Assembly: GCA_046727855.1 (NCBI GenBank)
Contig: JBKPDL010000154.1
Location: 1-39,345 of the forward strand
Direction: 5' to 3'
Origin: DASPWV01 sp046727855
Lineage (GTDB): Bacteria > Acidobacteriota > Vicinamibacteria > Vicinamibacterales > UBA2999
Length of the DNA: 39,345 nucleotides
Shown: piece after piece, positions 9,801-16,582 of the stretch
Position numbering within the stretch: position 1 is the stretch's first letter
How the letters are laid out: each line of letters starts with the position of its first letter
Notes under the pieces: model-generated
The model's input: the letters and a program-made list of their open reading frames with translations, nothing else
What the model was told of the DNA's origin: nothing
The model's database searches: none
Program-made: the position numbers and the translations under genes

Positions 9801-10160
9801 GACGGTCATGGTCTCGGCGACGTCGCCCACATCCATCGTGAAGGCGATCCGGCTCGCACTGCCCACCTGCACGATGAGACCCTGCCGATCGATGGTTCGG
9901 AAGCCGGCCAGTTCGGCTTTCAAGTCGTAAGTTCCGGGAGGGATGGCGGAGATCACGTACAGGCCAACCTCGTTGGTCTGTACGACCCGGGCCACATTGG
10001 TCGCCTTGTTGGTCAGCGTCACCGTCACGCCGGGTACGGGGAGCCCACTCGAGTCGACGATCGTCCCGCTGATTTCCCCCGATGGCGTTTGCGCCTGCAC
10101 CGGAGCGACGACCGCGAGGAGAAGGAAGAGCAGCGGAACGAGGCGTGTTCGACCGAGCAT
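6810..10160 (-). CDS. TonB-dependent receptor, Oar-like, with CarboxypepD_reg-like domain
   Basis: Start chosen at ATG 10160 because GGGAGG sits just upstream and a Sec signal peptide follows at once (MLGRTRLVPLLFLLLAVVAP, cleavage near VQAQ). The frame stays open upstream to 10373, but that stretch has no signal features. The mature 1116-residue product has an N-terminal carboxypeptidase-regulatory-like domain (GEISGTIVDSSGLPVPGV, about 25-110), a plug-like region (ELPLNGRNYLQLASLIPGA, TDLNFNSYMLLPSVDALEEF) and a long beta-barrel ending in LGLKYVF, with the terminal Phe expected for BAM insertion. This Oar/CirA-like type is very numerous in Acidobacteriota and thought to import large or complex organic ligands. 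Divergent from the PQQ-like gene. Confidence 0.93.
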   Translation of the reverse strand: MLGRTRLVPLLFLLLAVVAPVQAQTPSGEISGTIVDSSGLPVPGVTVTLTNKATNVARVVQTNEVGLYVISAIPPGTYDLKAELAGFRTIDRQGLIVQVGSASRIAFTMDVGDVAETMTVVGQSPLIQTENAAISTVIENRAIVELPLNGRNYLQLASLIPGATTNGPSSSQGKQRMGGQRNSFALNVAGQRIHFNHYSLDGVENTDLNFNSYMLLPSVDALEEFNVISGIFDAEYGRAIAQVNVSTKSGSNQLRGTVFEFLRNSSLDAKNYFDKASDPIPPFKRNQYGFTLSGPVVLPKVIDGRNRLFFMANWEGLRENKSLTQTPSLPLTAWRTGDFSGLRDASGNLIPIYDPATRVFDAAGNVLQAPRPFPGNIIPANRIDPVSQKLLAYYPRPSQEVTGANFVNNEARQVNADQFTYRLDFTHGPSTWTFRHSYSREHGYDPFAIPDMGINTDTNVHQLVFSSTRTIGSNKLNDARIGFGYLKNGHISPRAGNENVVKALGINLPSDNPLYWGVPNINVTGLSGLGEESDAPFINNDKTLQFVDNFTWTLGSHSFKLGGELRHVIYDQIGGVVTRGRFAFDGRYTQDPLAPAASRGGAAFADFLLGNFNRSEAQVGAPIANFRSNYFALYAQDSWRLGSKVTMNYGLRWEYDQPFVDTNDAIVNIDFDWANTHPPIFVRAGTGDPYEGDPAFHLAPDIQYVRDGRFGRGAYKPDKNDIAPRLGIAWTVTPRTVIRSGAGIYYVRDIGNAVFDTVRNAPFTIRRDEPAESFRPNLSYEQPFARTGAPTFILAAQYAEPSSYVGQWSLGVQRELGGTMSMEVTYFGSVGRHLRRLMSYNNPEPSQQANSNLARPFPLFGSVQVMAAPSSSHYNALYLKLQKRFSQGVSFLSSFSYGKSIDNGSGIRTSDGDSLTPSNNYDLGLETGLSAFDFRRRWTTSWLWDLPFGEGRKWLNSGGVVDLVLGGWQVGGILTLQDGFPFTVTCGPGNVQNGGGVCYPDATGVDWQLSGDERTRTRYFNTDAFVDRNPAGGPFRYGTVKRNSLIGPGIISLDASANKRFMMGSRYLEARIEAFNLPNHPIFGQPGTQLRTPNYGVITSTRLDSRQIQLGLKYVF

Positions 10161-10256
10161 TGCAGCCTCCCTGGTTGTGTCGGAGTTGCGGGCGAGAGTG
10201 TAGCATGTGCCTTGACGTGGCGGCACGAGTGGGACGTTCCCGAGTGAGGTGATTGA

Positions 10257-11972
10257 ATGCTCAAGGCGTGTTCGGCCCTCGCCGTGTTGTGCCTCGTTTC
10301 CTTCTTGGTACCGCCTGCCGGCTCCGCCCAGGCCCCTCCGGCCAGCGAGTGGCTTACCTGGGGCTTCGATCAAGAACGCTCCGGATGGAACAGAGCCGAA
10401 ACGACGCTCTCGAAAGAGAATGTTTCCGGGCTCGTGTTGCAGTGGAGCGCGCAGCTACCCATTCAGCCCCGAGAGATCGCGTTGTCGACCCTCACTGCGC
10501 CTTTGGTGGTGGAAGGCGTCACCACTTCACAGGGAAGACGGACGCTGGTGTTCGTCGTCGGCAGCGACGACACGGTGTTCGCGATCGATGCTGACAGCGG
10601 GAAAGTGGTCTGGCAGAAGGGCTTCCCGAACACGCTCACTCCGCCCCAGATCGCCACCTGGCTCTGCTCCAATACCCAGAACGCGACCCCGGTCATCGAC
10701 AAGCAGAAAGGGATCATCTATCTCAACACGAGCGACGGGAAACTCCGCGGCCTGAGCCTCAGCACGGGCGAAGAGCGCATGACGCCCGCCGATTTCGTCA
10801 CGCCGTTCGCGAGGAACTGGAGCCTGAACCTGATCGACGATGTCGTCTACTCACCGACCGCGCGTGGCTGCGGCGGGGCGATCGCGAACATCTCCGCTAT
10901 GGATGTGAGCGATCCTCCGCATCCGCGCTTGTCGCGTCTCTACACGAGCGGCGGCAGACCGGCTGGCGCGTGGGGGCGGGGTGGCGTGATCAGAGGCCCC
11001 AGGGGCATCATCGCGCAAACCGCCGACGGTCTGTATGACCCGGCGGCGGGAAGCTTCGGCGAGACGGTCATGACGCTCGCTCCGAAGGAGTTGAGAATCG
11101 TCGATTCGTTCACGCCGTCGAACTGGAAATATCTCAACAGCAGAGACCTGGATCTTGGATCCACAGGTCCGGTCGTCTTCCCATTCCAGGGACGAACGCT
11201 CGTCGCCACTATCGCCAAGGAGGCCGTGCTGTACCTGCTCGACGCCAACGCGCTCGGCGGCGCCGACCACTCGACGCCGTTGTACAAGTCGGCTCGGCTC
11301 GGCAACGATGAGGAGATGCTCGCCGGCCGAGGTGTCTGGGGATCGATCGCCACCGCAGCGGATGCCCAAGGTCGGCGATTCCTGTACGTGCCGATGTGGG
11401 GGCCTCCCTCGAAGAGTGCGCCGCGTTTCACCTTCAGCTACGCCGACGCGCCAAAGGGAAGCGTCATGGCGTTCCAAGTCTCCGGCGAAGGCGACAAGTT
11501 GTCGCTGATCCCGACGTGGATCTCACGCGACATGCATGTGCCGGATCCACCGGTCGTCGCCAACGGCGTCGTGTACGCGATCCAGACAGGTGAGAACACG
11601 GTCCAGAACCCGCGTCCGGGCGGAGACGTGAGGGTCGATCCGGATGCCGCGGGCGGCGCCGCGCGCGGACCAGCAACACCGGCCGGCCAGCCTGGCGCCG
11701 CGCAGGGAACCACGCCGGGCGCAGGCGGCGGTGCGGGCGGGCGTGGCGGAGCTGACGCCGTAGCGACAGCACTGGCCGCAGCCAAGCTTCGCGCCACGCC
11801 GGTCACCAACCTCGTTCTCTATGCCTTCGACGCGCAGACGGGCAAGCAGCTGTACTCGAGCGAGAAGATCATCCAGGGCTGGGTGCACTACGGCGAGCCG
11901 GTCGTGGCCGCGGGCAAAGTCTTCGTCGTGACGTGGGATGCCCACGTTTACGCGTTCGGACTCAAGAGATAA
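10257..11972 (+). CDS. Exported PQQ-like beta-propeller protein
   Basis: Encodes 571 residues with a signal peptide (MLKACSALAVLCLVSFLVPP, cleavage after GSAQA). GAGG (10243-10252) precedes ATG 10257. Propeller blade motifs recur: ENVSGLVLQWSAQL, DDTVFAIDADSGKVVWQKGF, GIIYLNTSDGKLRGLSLSTGE, NLVLYAFDAQTGKQLYSSEK and a final VFVVTWDAHVYAFGL. These are the tryptophan-docking W motifs of PQQ-dependent dehydrogenases, but the PQQ-binding disulphide (vicinal Cys-Cys) and catalytic Asp-Ca motif are not obvious, so 'PQQ-like' is safer than a named dehydrogenase. A Gly/Ala/Pro-rich linker occupies about residues 460-505. Cotranscribed with the isomerase and NHL genes downstream (37-bp gap). Confidence 0.82.
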   Translation: MLKACSALAVLCLVSFLVPPAGSAQAPPASEWLTWGFDQERSGWNRAETTLSKENVSGLVLQWSAQLPIQPREIALSTLTAPLVVEGVTTSQGRRTLVFVVGSDDTVFAIDADSGKVVWQKGFPNTLTPPQIATWLCSNTQNATPVIDKQKGIIYLNTSDGKLRGLSLSTGEERMTPADFVTPFARNWSLNLIDDVVYSPTARGCGGAIANISAMDVSDPPHPRLSRLYTSGGRPAGAWGRGGVIRGPRGIIAQTADGLYDPAAGSFGETVMTLAPKELRIVDSFTPSNWKYLNSRDLDLGSTGPVVFPFQGRTLVATIAKEAVLYLLDANALGGADHSTPLYKSARLGNDEEMLAGRGVWGSIATAADAQGRRFLYVPMWGPPSKSAPRFTFSYADAPKGSVMAFQVSGEGDKLSLIPTWISRDMHVPDPPVVANGVVYAIQTGENTVQNPRPGGDVRVDPDAAGGAARGPATPAGQPGAAQGTTPGAGGGAGGRGGADAVATALAAAKLRATPVTNLVLYAFDAQTGKQLYSSEKIIQGWVHYGEPVVAAGKVFVVTWDAHVYAFGLKR

Positions 11973-12009
11973 CCGTACGGTTTCACGCGCGCTCATTCAG
12001 GAGGCCGAT

Positions 12010-13041
12010 ATGTTGCATCGCCGCGAGTTCATCGGGGCCACTTTGGGGGCCGGCGCCGCTGTGGCCGCGGCGAGCCTCGTCCGGCCATCCACGGTGTGGG
12101 GCGCTGTTGCTCATCGTCCGCTCGACCCCGTCAATCCGGACATTCTTTTCGGGAGCACCAGCTCGCTTTGGAGCCAGCAACACGACATCGAATGGGCGAT
12201 CAAACGGATCGCTGCGCTGGGATTGCAGGGCATCGAGCCTTACGCCCAGCAAATTGAGAAGTATCGGAGTGATCCGCGACCGCTCAAGAAGCTCTTCGAT
12301 GAGGCGGGCATCACACTCATCGACGTGTCGAACGGCGCGCAGGGGCAGTCGACAAACTTCATCGATCCGGATCAGATCCCGAAAACGATTGCCGACCACG
12401 TGGCGTTCGCGCGCGACTTTCTCCAGCCGTTCGGCGCCACTCTCTGGAAGTGCAATATGGGTGCAAGGCCGGGAAACGGCCCGAGCGACGATCAGCTCAA
12501 GAGACTGGCCAACACTCTCAACGAGATCGGCAGGCACACGATTGCCATGGGGATCAGACTGGCTCCGCATCCCCACATTTGGGGGCCCATGGAGCGCGAA
12601 TCCGACGTGCGTCGCGTGATGGAACTCACCGATTCCAAATATGTCTGGCTCACCACGGACACCGGACATCTGACGTTGGGCGGTATGGATGCAGTACAGA
12701 TCATGAGCGATTATTTCCCGCGCATCGCCGAAGTGCACCTCAAGGACACATACGCCAAATACCGCGGTAACACCTCGACGCCGACGCAGGAGCAGCACCG
12801 CGTGGCGAGCGTCTATCACAATCTGGGCGGAGGCGGCGTCGACTTCCCGGCCGTCTTCAAATTACTGCGCGACCGGCACTACAAGGGCTGGGTCGTTTTG
12901 GACATGGACGGACCGAGAAAGGGCGACGACGGCTTCGACGCGATCGGTGGAAACATGGATCTCGCCGTCGATGACTACATCGCGCACAACATTAATTATC
13001 TAAGGGTCATGCTCGGCGTCAGGCTGCCGCCACTCGGTTGA
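12010..13041 (+). CDS. Tat-exported sugar phosphate isomerase/epimerase (xylose isomerase-like TIM barrel)
   Basis: 343 residues from ATG 12010, five bases after AGGAGG (11999-12004). The N-terminus HRREFIGATLGAGAAVAAAS is a twin-arginine signal. The body is an AP_endonuclease_2 TIM barrel: IAALGLQGIEPYAQQIEKY, LIDVSNG, APHPHIWGP, TTDTGHLTLGG, IAEVHLKDTYAKYRGN and VVLDMDG. The His and Glu/Asp residues in those segments form the metal site in the family. Export and its neighbours (propeller proteins, TonB receptor across the divergent promoter) suggest sugar or polyol processing in the periplasm; the substrate is not predictable. Confidence 0.85.
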   Translation: MLHRREFIGATLGAGAAVAAASLVRPSTVWGAVAHRPLDPVNPDILFGSTSSLWSQQHDIEWAIKRIAALGLQGIEPYAQQIEKYRSDPRPLKKLFDEAGITLIDVSNGAQGQSTNFIDPDQIPKTIADHVAFARDFLQPFGATLWKCNMGARPGNGPSDDQLKRLANTLNEIGRHTIAMGIRLAPHPHIWGPMERESDVRRVMELTDSKYVWLTTDTGHLTLGGMDAVQIMSDYFPRIAEVHLKDTYAKYRGNTSTPTQEQHRVASVYHNLGGGGVDFPAVFKLLRDRHYKGWVVLDMDGPRKGDDGFDAIGGNMDLAVDDYIAHNINYLRVMLGVRLPPLG

Positions 13042-13063
13042 GCAACGATGGTCGGGGGATGAA

Positions 13064-14308
13064 ATGAGCAGACGCAATTTCATGGGAGCTGCCGCTGTCG
13101 CTCTCGGCCTGATTCTTACCGGGATGCTGGCCTTGTCTCAATCGCAGGCGCCAACGGAAGGGCCTGCCGTCGGGGAGACACCAGCCTGGTTTCTGCAGGG
13201 ATCGTTCCCCGACCCAGGTGGACGAACGGTCGTCGATTCGGGTGGACATGTCACCGTACCGCCTCGCGGAGGCTCCGGTGGCCTCGGCGCGCCGGCCGCC
13301 GGGGGGACGCCGGCATGCAGTCACTCGCCACTTTGCGGTAACCGGCTTGGCCGCGGGCGTCAGACCTTGCAGCGCGTACAGTGGAAGCAAACGTTGGGCT
13401 ACACGTTCACGTACCCATATGTGTTGCCTCCCGGCTTTGGCGGTGTCCCCGCGGTCGCCCTCGATTCGAAAGGAAACCTGTGGGTCTTTCAGCGCGCAGA
13501 CGCCGGAAAACCGCAGCTGTTCAAGTTCGATCCGAATTACAAGCTTGTCCATCAGGTCGGCCACGACGTGATCGGCTACCAGGACAAGGCGCACGGCATG
13601 GCCGTCGATGCAGAGGACAATGTCTGGATCACCGCCGCGAACGGCGCCACCGTGATGAAGCTCAGTCCCGAGGGCAAGCTTCTCATGACGATCGGCGTGA
13701 GCGGACGCAGGGGGGATTGGAATGAGGCCAAAGGACAACGGCTTTTATGGCAGCCGGTGATGGTCGCCTTCGCTCCGAACGGCGATGTCTACATCGGCGA
13801 GGGACATGCGAACGAGAGCCCCAACGACACCGATTCAGATGACCCGGCCAACAACATCGGCGCCGCGCGGATCCTACACCTCGATAAGAACGGCAAATTC
13901 ATCAATCAGTGGTACGGCAACGAGGTCGGACCAGGAAAATTCAGTTCGGCCCATGGGTTGGCCGTCGATCCCACGAATGGCGATGTCTGGATCGGCGACC
14001 GCGAGGAGTATCGTATCGTCGTCTATTCTGGCGACGGCAAGTTCCTCAAGACGATGCAAATGAGAAACCTCGTGTGCGCGCTCTATTTCGACTCACACGG
14101 CCAGCCATGGATGGCGAGCGGTCAGGATGGCCAGTTCTTGAAGCTGGATCGAAATGGCAAGGTACTCGGTGCGATCGGAAATGGCATGGGTATAGAGGCC
14201 GGTCAGTTCATCGAAGCCAGCTACTGGACCATGGACAACCAAGACAACCTGTATGCCGGCGACACGAGCGTTGGCCGCGTCACGAAAATGGTCACGGCCA
14301 GGAAGTAA
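13064..14308 (+). CDS. NHL-repeat beta-propeller protein, exported
   Basis: 414 residues. The N-terminus MSRRNFMGAAAVALGLILTG has a twin-arginine-like, hydrophobic signal, and GGGGGA precedes the ATG. After a Gly/Pro-rich region (about 60-110) come repeated NHL blades: GVPAVALDSKGNLWVFQRAD, KAHGMAVDAEDNVWITAANG, QPVMVAFAPNGDVYIGEGH, SAHGLAVDPTNGDVWIGDRE and ASYWTMDNQDNLYAGDTS. Such propellers occur in peptidyl-hydroxyglycine amidating-lyase relatives and secreted binding proteins. It is 22 bp downstream of the isomerase gene, so probably the last gene of this transcription unit. Enzymatic role unproven. Confidence 0.82.
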   Translation: MSRRNFMGAAAVALGLILTGMLALSQSQAPTEGPAVGETPAWFLQGSFPDPGGRTVVDSGGHVTVPPRGGSGGLGAPAAGGTPACSHSPLCGNRLGRGRQTLQRVQWKQTLGYTFTYPYVLPPGFGGVPAVALDSKGNLWVFQRADAGKPQLFKFDPNYKLVHQVGHDVIGYQDKAHGMAVDAEDNVWITAANGATVMKLSPEGKLLMTIGVSGRRGDWNEAKGQRLLWQPVMVAFAPNGDVYIGEGHANESPNDTDSDDPANNIGAARILHLDKNGKFINQWYGNEVGPGKFSSAHGLAVDPTNGDVWIGDREEYRIVVYSGDGKFLKTMQMRNLVCALYFDSHGQPWMASGQDGQFLKLDRNGKVLGAIGNGMGIEAGQFIEASYWTMDNQDNLYAGDTSVGRVTKMVTARK

Positions 14309-15015
14309 CGAGCGGTCCACGAAAAGAGCCCGGGAAGAGCGACCGCGAGCGACCTTCGTCTGCATCATGAGCGGAGGTTGACTTGCCGAGCCGACGCTCG
14401 TTCGCAGGCGGCCCCCTCGCGGCGTCAGCCGTTCCCAAATCTTCGAGTCGCCGACCAGGGCGAGTCAGTCTTCAGATCGGCGGATGCCGACGAGACGTTC
14501 GTCGGGGGGATCTGGGTCCGGCGGCGCGCCGAACCCAGACCAACAAGGACCGAAATCAATTGCCGGCGCGGTGAGCGAAGCGACGCGAAGGCGGGCCTGT
14601 TCTGTCTGACGCCAACCACCGCGGATCGTCCGCTTTGGGCCGGCCGCGAGAGTGCCGGCAAGTTCTTGTCATCGTGATGCATACGCTCACCCGCCGCGTC
14701 CCTACCGAAGCCGACCCGCTCGCCGTCCGCTGCAGGTACCTGCGCTGTACGCTCTGCCCAGACACACAGTCGCATCCGACGCGGAGCGCTGCAGCCGCCC
14801 TCAGCGCAACGTTGCAGCTTCCCCCTACAACAACTTGTCGATAAGCGCGAATCAAGTCGGGCGATCACGCGTCAACCTTACGTCCACGCGTATTGCTGCC
14901 GGCGTTACGCCCGCACCTGCGCTCCGCGTAGTCGGCGCGCCGGCTCTAGGCCGGCGCTTGAGCGAGCACCCAGCACAACACGAATTGTGAGGCTTCGCGT
15001 TCGCGGGGAGCGGTC
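14309..15015. other. Non-coding, degraded region
   Basis: I see no convincing gene on either strand in these 700 bases. A strong hairpin has arms TCTGGGT (14511-14517) and ACCCAGA (14533-14539). A 20-bp string at 14368-14387 matches 19 of 20 bases at 16219-16238, at the other side of the recombinase remnant. Confidence 0.6.
14368..14387 (+). repeat. Direct repeat, left boundary of island
   Basis: TGAGCGGAGGTTGACTTGCC, differing by one base from TGAGCGGAGGTTGGCTTGCC at 16219-16238, where it leads into the REP-like palindrome next to tRNA-Ala. The two copies bracket the broken recombinase and the GIY-YIG gene. Confidence 0.7.
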
Positions 15016-15197
15016 ATGGAGCTCGTCGAACATGCGGATGACAGGCCGGAGCCGATCTGATCGCGCGCTGCCGGGAGTTGCTCGGCGAGGAAGCGGAATG
15101 GATGACCGCTCAGGAGGTCGCGTTGATCCGCCAACACGCGGAGACGACGGCGTGCATCGTCGTCGAGATGTACCGAGAGGGTTGTCGGATCTCCTAG
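15016..15197 (+). pseudogene. Small unknown protein upstream of recombinase, frameshifted
   Basis: ATG 15016 starts MELVEHADDRPEP and stops at 15058-15060. The neighbouring frame from about 15054 continues DLIARCRELLGEEAEWMTAQ, then EVALIRQHAETTACIVVEMY, ending at TAG 15195-15197. One indel near 15050 would join them into a helical protein of about 60 residues. Its place 62 bp before the recombinase suggests an accessory gene of the same element. Family not recognised. Confidence 0.4.
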
Positions 15198-15259
15198 TAG
15201 AAGGTTGTGCCTCGCAAACGCAGCTTGCCCGAGCGGCGAATGGATCTACGCTGCCAACC

Positions 15260-15707
15260 ATGGTCGGCGCGGTGATCTACGTTCGCGTCAGCACCAACCT
15301 TCGCTCATGACTCCGGAGGCGGAGCTTCGGTTGGCAAGCGCAGGAGCAGACCGAAAATCTCAGCCTGCCGACCCAGCTTTGCGCGTGCGAGGAGTACTGC
15401 CGTCGCCAGGGATACGAGATTCTCGAACACTTTTACGAGGAAGGGGAGAGCGCCAAGTCCACGGATCGCAGCCAGCTTCAGAAGCTGTTCACGTAATGCC
15501 GGTTGAACAAGGGCCCCGTGCATTTTGTGGTCGTCTTCACCTGACGCGATTCGCGCGGGACAAGTACGACCACTTCGCGCTGCGCTCGCATTTGCAGTCG
15601 CTGGGCATCTCGCTGCGGTCGGCACCGGAGCCGATCGACGACACGTCCACCGGCAAGCTAATGGAGTGCGGGCTTGCCGCATTCGCCCAGTTCGACAACG
15701 ACGTGCG
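15260..15707 (+). pseudogene. Serine site-specific recombinase, disrupted
   Basis: ATG 15260 gives MVGAVIYVRVST, the N-terminus of a resolvase/large serine recombinase with the catalytic Ser in RVS. It is broken by a 41-bp REP-like palindrome (15294-15334), after which the protein resumes: EQTENLSLPTQL, CACEEYCRRQGYEILEHF, SAKSTDRSQLQKLF. A stop replaces a sense codon at 15494-15496, a frameshift occurs near 15538, then LTRFARDKYDHFALRSHLQS, TGKLMECGLAAFAQFDNDVR. Homology ends near 15707, so the DNA-binding C-terminal domains are lost. At least four lesions, so this is a true pseudogene rather than sequencing error. Confidence 0.85.
15294..15334 (+). repeat. REP-like palindrome inserted in recombinase
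   Basis: Arms CCAACC...GGTTGG with internal TTCGCTC...GGAGCTTC, the same architecture as 16237-16273. It interrupts the recombinase reading frame just after the RVST motif, so it is a mobile or mobilised repeat and not an original part of the gene. Confidence 0.75.
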
Positions 15708-15727
15708 CCCGCGCGCGCCGCACGCGA

Positions 15728-15982
15728 TCATCGCAGATGAGGCTTTGCAAACGCGACGCCAGAACCACTCTTCAGATAACGCTCTAGCCTCACGGCTCGT
15801 TCCTCATCGGCGAACTCAATGACGACGTCGACCTTCCACGGCCGACCGGTGGCGGTATGTCGGCATCGGCCGGCGTTGTGCGCGGCGAGCCTCGATGAAA
15901 CATCCGCGGCTAACCCGGTGTAGTACCGCACCGGTTCCTGCACACTCTTGAGAACATACACGCGCGATCTCGGAATGGTCAT
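15728..15982 (-). CDS. GIY-YIG nuclease-domain protein
   Basis: 84 residues from ATG 15982; the frame is open upstream to 16051 but homology begins here. The single-domain GIY-YIG fold (UhbU/UPF0213-like) is recognisable: VYVLKS in place of the GIY strand, YYTGLAADVSSRLAAHNAGR with the conserved Arg after the YIG position, then VVIEFADEERAVRLERYLKSGSG, where the Glu is the metal ligand. Length matches stand-alone family members (80-100 residues). These proteins act on DNA, often repair- or mobility-linked; the role here is unknown. It is convergent with the recombinase remnant. Confidence 0.8.
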   Translation of the reverse strand: MTIPRSRVYVLKSVQEPVRYYTGLAADVSSRLAAHNAGRCRHTATGRPWKVDVVIEFADEERAVRLERYLKSGSGVAFAKPHLR

Positions 15983-16218
15983 GCCCCCGACTGTGCAAAC
16001 GGCTGACCGGCGGACTGTCTGGTGCACTGTGGGGCACTGGACCGATTCCAAGGCACCGCGGCGCAGGTTCTGCGAGGGTTCATGCGTGGGCTCTACCGCA
16101 GAATCTGCGAGAGTCTGAGCAGCCTGCGGTCCACCTTCGCTGCTACGCAGCTACGGTGGACATCCTTCGCATGAAGGTGAGCTCGGACAGGATGGCCGCA
16201 CACGCTCGGCGTGAATCC

Positions 16219-16273
16219 TGAGCGGAGGTTGGCTTGCCATCCGAAGCTCGCCCGAAGGGCGAGCGAAGGATGG
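16219..16273 (+). repeat. Direct repeat plus REP-like palindrome next to tRNA-Ala
   Basis: Begins with the 20-bp string shared with 14368-14387 and continues into a palindrome at 16237-16273 (CCATCC...GGATGG, inner CTCGCCC...GGGCGAG). The palindrome runs into the CCA end of tRNA-Ala. Compared with 15294-15334 the outer stem changes from CCAACC/GGTTGG to CCATCC/GGATGG, a compensatory A-T to T-A swap that keeps pairing. Confidence 0.8.
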
Positions 16274-16346
16274 TGGACCAGACGGGAGTCGAACCCGTGA
16301 CCTCATGAATGCCATTCATGCGCGCTCCCAACTGCGCTACTGGCCC
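16271..16346 (-). tRNA. tRNA-Ala (anticodon GGC)
   Basis: A 76-nt cloverleaf on the minus strand with CCA encoded. Acceptor GGGCCAG/CTGGTCC, D-arm GCGC/GCGC, anticodon stem CATGA/TCATG with loop ATGGCAT (GGC), and T-arm ACGGG-TTCGACT-CCCGT. Its 3' end touches the REP-like repeat and degraded island, as expected of a tRNA used as an integration site. Confidence 0.95.
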
Positions 16347-16453
16347 ACCCGGTTGGAACTTCTAATCATAACACCCACCACAGCAGCACGGCCACACCGT
16401 GCGTCGCTGACGAAGCGTGAGTTCGCCGCACGATTCGCGCTTTGCAGAAATCG

Positions 16454-16582
16454 TTACTCGACTTCAGAGATACGGCAGCCACTGCACATACGACGACCTT
16501 TTCTGCCAACCACCTGTAGCGGCAAATCGTAGCAGACGGTGCAGGTAGAATGAGCTTCTCGAAACGGAGCCACGATGCGCAT
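16454..16582 (-). CDS. Possible small zinc-ribbon protein
   Basis: 42-residue frame from ATG 16582 (GTG 16573 is an alternative). It carries CTVC, 15 residues, then CSGC, and ends RISEVE. The CxxC-15-CxxC spacing fits a four-cysteine zinc ribbon. It is divergent from the M24 gene, whose ATG it overlaps by 8 bases. Size and lack of visible homology leave it tentative; conservation of the four Cys codons would decide. Confidence 0.35.
   Translation of the reverse strand: MRIVAPFREAHSTCTVCYDLPLQVVGRKGRRMCSGCRISEVE

Noticed and set aside
6834..10247. Long plus-strand frames (up to 518 codons) opposite the TonB receptor
   Set aside because: High-GC antisense shadows of a clearly coding gene; composition Arg/Val/His-rich and no domain.
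16143..16331. 62-codon minus-strand frame
   Set aside because: It is translation of the tRNA-Ala and REP-like repeat, not a gene.
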